DNA of 64,000 bases from the NCBI GenBank assembly GCA_964539095.1, contig CAZIFL010000013.1, positions 1-64,000 of the forward strand. The letters run 5' to 3'. The notes under the pieces were generated by a model. It saw only the letters and a program-made list of their open reading frames with translations, was not told the origin of the DNA and searched no databases. Shown here in pieces: positions 34,850 through 41,711 of this stretch. This DNA comes from DAIPKP01 sp964539095. GTDB lineage: Bacteria; Synergistota; Synergistia; Synergistales; Aminiphilaceae. The translations under genes were made by a program, and so were the position numbers. The first letter of the stretch is position 1; each line of letters starts with the position of its first letter.

Positions 34850-35805
34850 GAGGCGGTACTCCTCCCGAGGTTTTCTTTGAAGAGATTCCCCACCTCTTCG
34901 AAAGCCTGGAGCACCGAGGGAGTGCGGCACGGCACGGTGGCAGGATCGAACTTGAGCAGAGTCTCCCCCTCCCGGGGAACCAGACGAAGATAGAACCGCT
35001 GCTGGTACCCTTCGTCGTAGGAGATGATGAGGAGCAGAAGCTCCCCTTCAGGACCTCGAAAGACTTCTTTAAGGGTCCATCCTCCGCTGCCGTTCTCGCC
35101 GGAGGCCCCAGTAAAACTCTGGAGCACTTCGGAATATGTGAGAGGGAGAACCCCCTCAAACCTGCTATGCATGGCTGCCTCCTTCGAACTCTGCTTTTCA
35201 TGAAGCCAGGGGGAGCACTTCCTCACCTGTACCATGTAGGATTTTTTCCCCAGATCACGCCATTTTCTTCCGTACTTCGTTTCGAGGTGATCGGGCAGCT
35301 CCTGAAGCACCTCACCGCTCTCCAGGGCTGGATGGGCGCCGAGACGGCTCCGCACCTCTTCGGCATACCATCCTTCGTCGGAGACAAAGGAGAAGACCCC
35401 CTTCGTCACGAGAACCCCTGCAAGAACATCCGCAAATCTGCGGGTGGTAACCCGGCGCTTGGAGTGTTTTTGTTTGGGCCAGGGACAGGGATAGTTCATA
35501 TAAATAGCCTCAACCCCCTCCCCGGAAAAGCACTCCCCCAGAAGGAAGCGCACATCCCCATGCAGGAGATAGACGTTGCGAACCTCCTGCTGTCGGATAC
35601 GTTTAAGGGCCTTATGAATACAGGCAAGAGAAATTTCCACACCCACCACAGGGTTTTCGGGATATTCCTCTCCCAAGCGCATAAGAAATTCTCCGTTACC
35701 AAAGCCGATCTCCACCACCGCCTTCGTTCCCGGAAAGGCGGGAAAATGGAAGGCATCTCCCTCCACAGAGGGAGCAAGCAGAATGTCACCGTACGTACGT
35801 TTCAT
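34846..35805 (-). CDS. trmB: tRNA (guanine-N7-)-methyltransferase with C-terminal extension
   Basis: Methylates G46 in the tRNA variable loop. The SAM motif is VVEIGFGNGEFL near residue 31, then VVGVEISLACIHKALKR, and the catalytic region NYPCPWPKQKHSKRRV where the usual form is NFPDPWPKKRH. At 319 residues it exceeds the usual 210-230: the last 110 residues (from about CSPWLHEKQ) form an added domain of unknown role. Aquifex- and Thermotoga-type TrmB also carry C-terminal extensions. ATG 35805 starts the trmB-rsmD-coaD operon. Confidence 0.88.
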   Translation of the reverse strand: MKRTYGDILLAPSVEGDAFHFPAFPGTKAVVEIGFGNGEFLMRLGEEYPENPVVGVEISLACIHKALKRIRQQEVRNVYLLHGDVRFLLGECFSGEGVEAIYMNYPCPWPKQKHSKRRVTTRRFADVLAGVLVTKGVFSFVSDEGWYAEEVRSRLGAHPALESGEVLQELPDHLETKYGRKWRDLGKKSYMVQVRKCSPWLHEKQSSKEAAMHSRFEGVLPLTYSEVLQSFTGASGENGSGGWTLKEVFRGPEGELLLLIISYDEGYQQRFYLRLVPREGETLLKFDPATVPCRTPSVLQAFEEVGNLFKENLGRSTAS

Positions 35806-35897
35806 CCTCCCCAGAACTCCTTATCTTCATATGTGCTCTCCTCGGGAAAGCCGTTTCGAAGTGCATCTTCTCCCCAAGGCATTCTTCCAGAGAGGCC

Positions 35898-35926
35898 ATT
35901 ATACCGTTTCGGCGAAAAAAGAAAAA
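35898..35926 (-). promoter_or_regulatory. Promoter candidate of trmB-rsmD-coaD
   Basis: A consensus TATAAT (35903-35898) lies 93 bases above the trmB start. The -35 position holds only TTTTTC, so the match is one-sided. It is the best promoter-like site in this gap. Confidence 0.5.
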
Positions 35927-36032
35927 TTTCTTTTCAAAAAGTATGATCTCCCCTCCCCCAGAGAGAAAATCTCATGAGCTTTGCGGAGCTTTGGAGAAAC
36001 CTTCTAAAAACCTTACAAGAGGGTACCCCACA

Positions 36033-36066
36033 AGAAAAACCCCCGGTGCCGCAAGGCTCCCGGGGG
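36033..36066 (-). terminator. Terminator of the YbjN-like gene, displaced by the 290-bp element
   Basis: On the minus strand CCCCCGG/CCGGGGG plus GCC/GGC form a strong stem with a tetraloop, followed by TTTTTCTT. It faces the end of the gene at 36395-36955 but lies 330 bases from its stop, with the 290-bp repeat element between them. Without the element the distance would be about 40 bases, normal for a terminator. Confidence 0.75.
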
Positions 36067-36099
36067 AAGTGCTATTCCTGAAAGGAACAGTCGGAGATC

Positions 36100-36389
36100 C
36101 TAGTGGGCCGTTCCTGCTTATATTGTGACTTTGGTTGAACTCCAGGAGCCGGAGCTTGTGTGTTCCCGGCAGCGACCACAGTGGTCGGCGAGTGCAGCTT
36201 TGCGTCGCGGAGAGCCGGTGCTGGCACAGGACGTGCCAGCAAGCCCCAGTCGCGCCATGGACGGCGCGTCTGGGGCGACGGTTCGGAGCAGCAAAGCAAG
36301 GGAGCGGTTTCGCCACTTTCGGAGCAGAGGGAACACACAAGCGGAGGCTCCCATCCAAGATCACACTATAACGTGGAACAGCCCACTAG
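36100..36389. repeat. 290-bp MITE-like inverted-repeat element, copy A
   Basis: A non-coding element bounded by CTAG at both ends (36100-36103, 36386-36389). Its two ends form long imperfect inverted repeats, roughly 70 bases each (left TGGGCCGTTCC, right GGAACAGCCCA; GCTTGTGTGTTCCC recurs in both arms). Inside are further hairpins: GACCAC/GTGGTC near 36176, TGGCAC/GTGCCA near 36222, and a stem 36243-36276. Copy B at 38987-39276 is the same length, reversed, and about 90% identical by eye. CTAG could be a target duplication (YTAR type, as in some IS5-family elements), which would make this a miniature inverted-repeat transposable element; no transposase is in the window. Confidence 0.85.
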
Positions 36390-36394
36390 ACGAG

Positions 36395-36955
36395 TTACTC
36401 TTCGATTTGTGCAATAATCTTTTCCGGCGTCTCGTCACTGGCGATGACCTTCATGATTCCCGGAAGGTATTCGTCCATGGTGTTCACTGCAGGATAGATG
36501 GCGTGGGTGATGAGGGGCACCGAAAGCTCCACGCCTTCAAAATCCAGACTGCTCTTGTAGCGAATCTCTCCATCGCTGAAATCCATCTCGAAGTTCCCAA
36601 TGAAAAGACCGTAGTTTGCTCGGGTAAGAAATTCCGCCATGGCCATTCTCTTGGCCTCCGGAGCTTTCATCGGAGCGATAACATAGAAGACGAACTGTTC
36701 CTGATCGACACGAATCTGCGCATAGCAGCGCGTATCTCCGTTATCCCCGGTGAAACCAACCTTGTAGAGATACTTCCCCTCTACCCTTGAGGGGTACCAT
36801 CCATCGTCCGTCAGAAAGGTTCCCAGAAGATCAAAGGCCCTGAGAGCATTCTCCGTATCAGCCGCGTGAGAGCGAGGAATGCCCGCACCCAGAAGTAAAA
36901 AACAAACAGCAAGAATCATTCCCGCATTGCGCATATACCTTTTTTGCAGCACCAT
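36395..36955 (-). CDS. Exported YbjN-domain-like protein
   Basis: A 186-residue protein with a signal peptide (hydrophobic AGMILAVCFLLLGAGI, likely cut after SHAA near residue 31). The mature part resembles the YbjN/sensory-transduction-regulator fold: DDGWYPSRVEGKYLYKVGF, CYAQIRVDQEQFVFYVIAP, FLTRANYGLFIGNFEMDFSDGEIRYKSSLDFEG. Function unknown; it would act outside the inner membrane. AGGAGG lies eight bases before ATG 36955. The 290-bp element begins 5 bases after its stop, separating it from its terminator. It diverges from tRNA-Pro. Confidence 0.65.
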   Translation of the reverse strand: MVLQKRYMRNAGMILAVCFLLLGAGIPRSHAADTENALRAFDLLGTFLTDDGWYPSRVEGKYLYKVGFTGDNGDTRCYAQIRVDQEQFVFYVIAPMKAPEAKRMAMAEFLTRANYGLFIGNFEMDFSDGEIRYKSSLDFEGVELSVPLITHAIYPAVNTMDEYLPGIMKVIASDETPEKIIAQIEE

Positions 36956-37113
36956 ACACGATCCCTCCTCTTTCTATACAAACCCTATCCTGAACACCAA
37001 AAAAACTCCCCCCAATTATGCCATTGCTCTAATTAAAAAACAAGGTGCATTTTCTCCTAAAAGCATTTTTTACGATTCGCACTCCAGAAATCCTCAAAAG
37101 AGTCTCTTTGCTA

Positions 37114-37142
37114 TTGACCAACCCTCCGGGTTCGTTTATAAT
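37114..37142 (+). promoter_or_regulatory. Promoter of tRNA-Pro
   Basis: TTGACC (37114-37119), 17 bases, TATAAT (37137-37142), directly above tRNA-Pro on the plus strand; one base off full consensus. Confidence 0.9.
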
Positions 37143-37154
37143 CACTCTCGTTTC

Positions 37155-37232
37155 CGGGACGTGGCGCAGTCTGGCTAGCGCACTTGCATGGGGTGCAAGG
37201 GGTCGTAGGTTCGAATCCTATCGTCCCGACCA
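37155..37232 (+). tRNA. tRNA-Pro (anticodon GGG)
   Basis: A 78-nt cloverleaf: acceptor CGGGACG/CGTCCCG, D arm GCGC/GCGC, anticodon stem CTTGC/GCAAG around ATGGGGT (anticodon GGG), T arm GTAGG-TTCGAAT-CCTAT, and encoded CCA. It has its own promoter and a terminator right after. Confidence 0.96.
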
Positions 37233-37241
37233 GAAAACACT

Positions 37242-37280
37242 GGGAGAGACTTCTGCCAAAGAAGTTTCTCCCTTTTTCTT
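37242..37280 (+). terminator. Terminator of tRNA-Pro
   Basis: Stem GGGAGAGACTTCT/AAGAAGTTTCTCCC (one mismatch) with a short loop and the tail TTTTTCTTT. It lies between the tRNA and ksgA, so ksgA needs read-through or its own promoter. Confidence 0.85.
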
Positions 37281-37346
37281 TCTCCTTTGGGGCGCTCCCA
37301 CCACCCCGCAGAGAGAACCCACTTTACGAAGAAAGCAGGAGGGGCC

Positions 37347-38168
37347 ATGGAAAAACAACCCTCATCGTTCAAGCATAATCGAAGAATCGGCCAGAATTTT
37401 CTTACCGACACGAACTATATCGATCTTATGCTGGCTCATGCCGCTCTGAAGCCCGAGGACTGTTGCCTCGAAGTGGGGCCAGGCCAAGGGGTGCTCACAA
37501 GAAAGCTTCTTGCTGAGACGGAAGCACAAAAAATATACGCTCTGGAGGTGGATGCGCGGCTGAAACCCTATCTGGAGCCTCTGGCAGAGAAAGAGAGCAG
37601 GCTCTCTCTCTTCTGGGAGGATGCGGTGCGTTTCGACTATACCGTGCTGGACCCTTCCCCTACCCAGGTGATCGCGAACATCCCCTACCATATCACCACG
37701 CCCCTCCTCTGGAAGATTCTGGAGGATCTCGCCCCCCGGGGACTCTACAGTATTCTCCTCATGGTACAGAAGGAGGCGGCTCTGCGCCTCCAGGCGGCTC
37801 CAAAGACAAAGGAGCGCTATCCGTTGGGGATAACACTCGATGCTATGGGAAAGGTCACCATACTCCGCTCGGTACCCCCCCAGGCCTTCTACCCCCGCCC
37901 CCGGGTGGATTCTGCCATTCTTCATATCCAGCTGGAGCAGCGCCGGGAGATCCCTCAGGACCGAAGATGGAGAACTCTTCTCAGCCGGGCCTTTGCCCAG
38001 CGCCGAAAAACGCTGTACAACAACCTTAAAGGATATCTCCCCTCAAAAGAGGCTCTCGAAGCATCCTGCACCGCCGCAGAAGTCTCCCTCTCCTCACGGG
38101 CGGAGGAGCTGAGCACGGATCAGTGGCTCCGCCTGCATGAAGAGATAGCAAAAAAGCTGACCCCTTGA
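37347..38168 (+). CDS. ksgA: 16S rRNA (adenine-1518/1519-N6,N6)-dimethyltransferase
   Basis: RsmA/KsgA dimethylates two adjacent adenines at the 3' end of 16S rRNA during subunit maturation. The 273 residues start MEKQPSSFKHNRRIGQNFL, have the SAM site CLEVGPGQGVLTRKLL near residue 40, the catalytic NIPYHITTPL, and the family C-terminal domain (RAFAQRRKTLYNNL). ATG 37347 follows AGGAGGGG. The stop codon lies inside the terminator stem; a short copy of this 3' end recurs at 38950. Confidence 0.95.
   Translation: MEKQPSSFKHNRRIGQNFLTDTNYIDLMLAHAALKPEDCCLEVGPGQGVLTRKLLAETEAQKIYALEVDARLKPYLEPLAEKESRLSLFWEDAVRFDYTVLDPSPTQVIANIPYHITTPLLWKILEDLAPRGLYSILLMVQKEAALRLQAAPKTKERYPLGITLDAMGKVTILRSVPPQAFYPRPRVDSAILHIQLEQRREIPQDRRWRTLLSRAFAQRRKTLYNNLKGYLPSKEALEASCTAAEVSLSSRAEELSTDQWLRLHEEIAKKLTP
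38148..38164. repeat. Left copy of a 17-bp direct repeat flanking the HigBA module
   Basis: GCAAAAAAGCTGACCCC, the last codons of ksgA and the left arm of its terminator, is repeated exactly at 38950-38966. The segment between holds higB and higA. See the right copy. Confidence 0.7.
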
Positions 38169-38184
38169 TGAGGTCAGCTTTTTT
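38150..38184 (+). terminator. Terminator of ksgA (probably bidirectional)
   Basis: AAAAAAGCTGACC pairs with GGTCAGCTTTTTT around a 9-nt loop and overlaps the ksgA stop codon. Runs of T on one strand and A on the other let it work in both directions, which would also stop higA transcription. Confidence 0.9.
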
Positions 38185-38270
38185 GCTATTTTACGTTTCT
38201 CAAAGTCCTGAAGTTTGGTGGTGGTGTATCTCTGCCGAGTTCTCCCTGAAAATTTCCAAAGGGAATATGA

Positions 38271-38633
38271 TCATACAGGAGGATGCTGTTCCGGGGAAAT
38301 TCGTTTCAAATGATTGATCCGATACGCTTCGGGACTATTCATGGCATGCCAAAGATCCCAATCCTGCTGCAAACCCAACCAGAAATCCGCAGACATCCCC
38401 AAAACCCGAGAAAGGCGCAGAGCCGTATCCGGAGTCACCGAGCGCTTTCCTTTAATGATTTCGTTGAGACGAGGATAGGAGACTCCAAGACAACGAGCAA
38501 GTTCCGCCTGTGTAAGCCCCAGAGGTTTCAGGAACTCCTCGAAAAGCATCTCTCCGGGGTGTGTGGGAGGACGACTCTGAGGCAGGCGTCTCCCAACATC
38601 AGTGGTAATCTGTGATTTCGACATCGTAGGCAT
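38271..38633 (-). CDS. higA: HigA-type antitoxin (XRE-family helix-turn-helix)
   Basis: Antitoxin of the HigBA/VapI type. The 120 residues have the family entry PPTHPGEMLFEEFLKPLGLTQ, then a helix-turn-helix (LTQAELARCLGVSYPRLNEII, GKRSVTPDTALRLSRVLG, about residues 40-80). It binds HigB and normally represses its own promoter; an inverted repeat on the promoter at 38902-38920 is the likely operator. ATG 38633 overlaps the 3' end of higB by 35 bp, so translation is coupled. A second ATG lies three codons in. Confidence 0.92.
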   Translation of the reverse strand: MPTMSKSQITTDVGRRLPQSRPPTHPGEMLFEEFLKPLGLTQAELARCLGVSYPRLNEIIKGKRSVTPDTALRLSRVLGMSADFWLGLQQDWDLWHAMNSPEAYRINHLKRISPEQHPPV

Positions 38634-38892
38634 GGCCTTCCTCCCATCTGAAACAAATTCGATACTTTTGATTGATGCGGATGCTGTATTGATGCTCTCG
38701 GTCTCCTTTGAGGCGTTCCAGCCTATTTCCGGGAGGCACGTTAAGCTCGTGGATCTCCCGAACCCTGTTGATTTGATCCAATTTTCGACGGGCCACCGGC
38801 CACACAGAACCGGGGTAGCATCTTCGAGCTGTCTGGGATGCTACACCATCAAAAATATCCTCTGTACCAGCGGAGCCGAAGGATCGTATCAT
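38599..38892 (-). CDS. higB: HigB-type toxin (RelE superfamily mRNA interferase)
   Basis: Ribosome-dependent mRNA endonuclease toxin, toxin gene first as in most hig loci. The 97 residues read IRSFGSAGTEDIFDG at the start, then ARRKLDQINRVREIHELNVPPGN, LERLKGDREHQYSIRINQKYRICF and end YDVEITDYH, a very typical HigB. The ATG at 38892 lies only 7 bases from the -10 hexamer, so the mRNA may be leaderless. Confidence 0.93.
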   Translation of the reverse strand: MIRSFGSAGTEDIFDGVASQTARRCYPGSVWPVARRKLDQINRVREIHELNVPPGNRLERLKGDREHQYSIRINQKYRICFRWEEGHAYDVEITDYH

Positions 38893-38899
38893 AGGTCAT

Positions 38900-38928
38900 A
38901 GTATAACGGGGTTCGTTATAGAGATCAA
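38900..38928 (-). promoter_or_regulatory. higBA promoter with overlapping operator
   Basis: The minus strand has TTGATC (38928-38923), 17 bases, TATACT (38905-38900). A perfect inverted repeat TATAACG-AACCC-CGTTATA (38902-38920) fills the spacer and most of the -10, as expected for autorepression by HigA. Confidence 0.85.
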
Positions 38929-38949
38929 GCCAACCATCACGAGGGAGCA

Positions 38950-38966
38950 GCAAAAAAGCTGACCCC
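38950..38966. repeat. Right copy of the 17-bp direct repeat flanking HigBA
   Basis: Identical to 38148-38164. The bases before it (from 38935) can be read as HHEGAAKKLTP, close to the ksgA C-terminus HEEIAKKLTP, so this is a duplicated stub of ksgA plus terminator arm. It suggests the HigBA segment arrived by an event that duplicated this sequence. Confidence 0.65.
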
Positions 38967-38983
38967 CTAAAGGAGCCAGCTTT
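38951..38983 (-). terminator. Terminator of the arc operon, displaced by the 290-bp element
   Basis: On the minus strand AAAGCTGGCTCC pairs with GGGGGTCAGCTTT and continues into a T run. It faces the argF stop at 39297 but lies more than 300 bases away because the 290-bp element intervenes. Confidence 0.7.
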
Positions 38984-38986
38984 GGC

Positions 38987-39276
38987 CTAGTGGACTGTTC
39001 CACGTTATAATGTGCCCTTGGATGGGAGCCTCCGCTTGTGTGTCCCCTCTGCTCCCGAGTGGTCGAACCGCTCCCTTGCTTTGCTGCTCCGAACCGTCAC
39101 CCCAGACGCGCCGTCCAGCTGCGCGACTGGGGTTTGCTGGCACGTCCTGTGCCAGCACCGGTTCTCCGCGACGCAAAGCTGCACTCGCCGACCACTATGC
39201 TCGCTGCCGGGAACACACAAGCTCCGGCTCCTGGAGTTCACCCAAAGCCACAATATAAGCAGGAACGACCCACTAG
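38987..39276. repeat. 290-bp MITE-like inverted-repeat element, copy B
   Basis: Same length and organisation as copy A (36100-36389) but reversed; bounded by CTAG at 38987-38990 and 39273-39276. In the central hairpin the outer pair is G:C in copy A and A:T in copy B, a compensating change that keeps the stem. The first small hairpin is broken in this copy. It lies 20 bases after the argF stop and 3 bases from the arc terminator stem. Confidence 0.85.
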
Positions 39277-39296
39277 CAACTAACCACGTATAGCTT

Positions 39297-40244
39297 CTAA
39301 ATATTCCCCGCGGTGGCTACCATGACGGCCTTGATGGTGTGGAGACGGTTCTCCGCTTCGTCGAAGACCATGGACTGGGTAGATTCAAAGACATCCTCGG
39401 TAACTTCGTTGCCCTTCACTGCGGGGAGGCAGTGAAGGAAGATGGTGTCTTTCCTGCCGGTGCTCTCCATGAGCTTAGCATTTACCTGGTAGTTCCCCAG
39501 AAGAGCCTTGCGCTCCGCAAGCTTATCTTCCTCTCCCATGGAGGCCCAGACATCGGTGTAGATGGCGCTGGCATTCTTTACGGCCTTGAAGGGATCGACC
39601 TCGAACTCAAGGATGGCTCCGGTGCCCTTGGCGATCTCCCGGCACTCGTCGATAAGCACCTTCTCGGGGAAGAGGCTCTCCGGGGCGGTGATAACGAAGT
39701 GCATCCCCACCTTGGCAGCGCCGATCATGAGCGAGTTCCCCATGTTGTTCCGGCCGTCTCCTGTGTAGACGAGCTTCACTTTACGAAGGTCTCCGAAGTT
39801 CTCCTGAAGGGTGAGGAAGTCCGCCAGGATCTGGGTGGGATGGTACATATCGGTAAGGCCGTTCCACACGGGAACTCCGGCATACTTGGCGAGATTTTCT
39901 ACGACCTTCTGGCTGAATCCCCGGAACTGAATGCCGTGGAACATGCGCCCCAGCACCCGAGCGGTGTCCTGCACATCTTCCTTATGGCCAAGCTGGATAT
40001 CGTTCTTGCTGAGGTACTCGGGGTACCCGCCCTCGTCCACGCACGCTACGACAAAGGCACAGCGCGTTCTGGTAGAGGGTTTTTCAAAGATAAGAGCGAT
40101 ACTCTTTCCTTCGAGGCTGTTCCCCCGGATTCCCGCCCGTTTCTTGGCCTTGAGATCCGCGGAAAGATCGAGAAGATACCGAATCTCCTCGGGGGTAAAG
40201 TCCTTCAACGTTAAAAAGCTTCTTCCTTTCAGATTCTGAGGCAT
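39297..40244 (-). CDS. argF: Ornithine carbamoyltransferase
   Basis: Transfers carbamoyl between ornithine and phosphate. Beside two arginine deiminase genes it most likely runs in the catabolic direction (ArcB role), giving carbamoyl phosphate from citrulline. The 315 residues keep the carbamoyl-phosphate site FEKPSTRTRCAF, GRMFHGIQFRGF, NGLTDMYHPTQILADFLT, DVWASMGEE and FLHCLPAVKGNEV. ATG 40244 gives MPQNLKGRSFLTL; the open frame upstream overlaps arcA1 and is not needed. No carbamate kinase gene is in the window. Confidence 0.95.
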   Translation of the reverse strand: MPQNLKGRSFLTLKDFTPEEIRYLLDLSADLKAKKRAGIRGNSLEGKSIALIFEKPSTRTRCAFVVACVDEGGYPEYLSKNDIQLGHKEDVQDTARVLGRMFHGIQFRGFSQKVVENLAKYAGVPVWNGLTDMYHPTQILADFLTLQENFGDLRKVKLVYTGDGRNNMGNSLMIGAAKVGMHFVITAPESLFPEKVLIDECREIAKGTGAILEFEVDPFKAVKNASAIYTDVWASMGEEDKLAERKALLGNYQVNAKLMESTGRKDTIFLHCLPAVKGNEVTEDVFESTQSMVFDEAENRLHTIKAVMVATAGNI

Positions 40245-40348
40245 GACAATCCTTCCCTTCTTATCTTCATAAAATAGTCTGAAGCTACAGGTTCTACGAA
40301 AATCCGGGAAGATCTCCCTTCGGAGATCCTCCGGAGTAACCTCACTTT

Positions 40349-41587
40349 TTAGAGGGAATCCCTCAAGAGTGGATGGCTCATACATCGAGGGCCTCCACGC
40401 CCCCGACCGAGTTCTGCCCCTCGGATCTCATAGACTTTGATCCCCTGATCGCGCAGATGCTGGTTGGAAATCACGTTCCGGCGGTAGGTTACCACCACGC
40501 CGGGAGCGATGGAGAGGGTGTTGGTGCCGTCGTTCCACTGATCCCGGGCAGCCAGGACAGGGTCCCCGCCACCGGTTTCGATGAACCGGGGGGATTCGAG
40601 GTCGAGCACCTGCTGCAGGCTGGAATCGAGAGATTCATGCTCCTTGATGGAGAGGAGCTTGCCATCCTCTTCGAAGAGAAGCTCCGCAACCCGAACACTC
40701 TTTCGGAGATCGGGATAGATGGTAAAGGCATCCCGATCCACCATGGTAAAGACCGTGTCAAGATGCATGGAGGCCCGGACTTTCGGAATATCCACCGCCA
40801 GCACCCGGCGAATCCCCGCCTTCTGGGCCAGCCGTCGCCCTACGATCTGTACCGTTCCTGCCCGGGTTCGTTCGCTCACCCCGATGGCCACCACATCATG
40901 CCGCAGTACCAGGAGATCCCCTCCCTCGATGGTGTAGGGATAGACATCCCGGGGCTCCGTGCCGTATAGAATGTCAAGCCCCTTAAAGTAGGGGTGATGG
41001 GCGAAAATATACTTGGCGTAAAGAGGTTCTCTCTGGCGGGCGGGATAGTTCATGCAGCTTATGACTACGCCGTTGTTGACGAAGGCAAAGGGATCGCGCT
41101 GAAAGTAGAGGTTTGGCAGGGGGCGGATGATAAAGTCATGATCGCCGATAACGCGCAGTACCAAACTCTGACAGGTTTCAAAAAGCTCCCGAGCCTCTTT
41201 CTTGGTAATCCCTGAAATAAGGATAGATGCAAGTTTATCCGCCGGCACATCCTCCAGAGCATCCCGGAGGGAGCAGCAGAGGGGGATATCCAAAGCCTCC
41301 AGGGCAAGCACATCATCCAGCAGAGCCATGCGAACCGAAGCATCCCGCAGGATCTGCTCAAGGCAACGCTCGAAGTATACCACTTCGGCACCGTAATCCC
41401 GAAGAAGCTCCGCAAAGGCGTCGTGCTCCTTCTGGGCCTCTTCCACCCAGAGTATATCGTCGAAGAGCAGATCATCCTTGTTGTCGATGGTAAGGCGCTC
41501 CAGCTCTCTCCCCGGACGATGCAACATTACCCGTCGCAATCGACCGATTTCGGAAGAAACAGAAAAATCCGAAGGTGCATAGGACAT
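40349..41587 (-). CDS. arcA: Arginine deiminase, first paralogue
   Basis: Hydrolyses arginine to citrulline and ammonia. The 412 residues keep all active-site positions: Asp in YFQRDPFAFVNNG, Glu in TIEGGDLLVL, the His-Asp pair in MHLDTVFTMVD and the nucleophile Cys in GRGRGGPRCMSHPL near the C-terminus. ATG 41587 follows AAAGGGG and gives MSYAPSDFSVSSEIG. It lies between a second deiminase gene and argF, forming an arginine-degrading operon. Confidence 0.95.
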   Translation of the reverse strand: MSYAPSDFSVSSEIGRLRRVMLHRPGRELERLTIDNKDDLLFDDILWVEEAQKEHDAFAELLRDYGAEVVYFERCLEQILRDASVRMALLDDVLALEALDIPLCCSLRDALEDVPADKLASILISGITKKEARELFETCQSLVLRVIGDHDFIIRPLPNLYFQRDPFAFVNNGVVISCMNYPARQREPLYAKYIFAHHPYFKGLDILYGTEPRDVYPYTIEGGDLLVLRHDVVAIGVSERTRAGTVQIVGRRLAQKAGIRRVLAVDIPKVRASMHLDTVFTMVDRDAFTIYPDLRKSVRVAELLFEEDGKLLSIKEHESLDSSLQQVLDLESPRFIETGGGDPVLAARDQWNDGTNTLSIAPGVVVTYRRNVISNQHLRDQGIKVYEIRGAELGRGRGGPRCMSHPLLRDSL

Positions 41588-41711
41588 AGGAAAAACCCCT
41601 TTCCTTTGGCAGGGACGGCATACCCCTCCGCAACCCCATGATATCCGCTCCATCATACCAAAGAGAGGGGGTACTCGACAAGAGCGAAATAAACCTCAGA
41701 GCCGTTTTGGT

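Noticed and set aside
36125..36790. 221-codon frame starting inside repeat copy A
   Set aside because: It crosses the non-coding repeat and the antisense of the YbjN-like gene; copy B does not keep the frame.
37155..37232. tRNA-Pro as attachment site of a genomic island
   Set aside because: No integrase and no repeat of the tRNA 3' end are found in the window.
36100..39276. Composite transposon formed by the two 290-bp copies
   Set aside because: No transposase is present, the enclosed genes include ksgA and tRNA-Pro, and each copy fits an independent insertion at its own 3' end.
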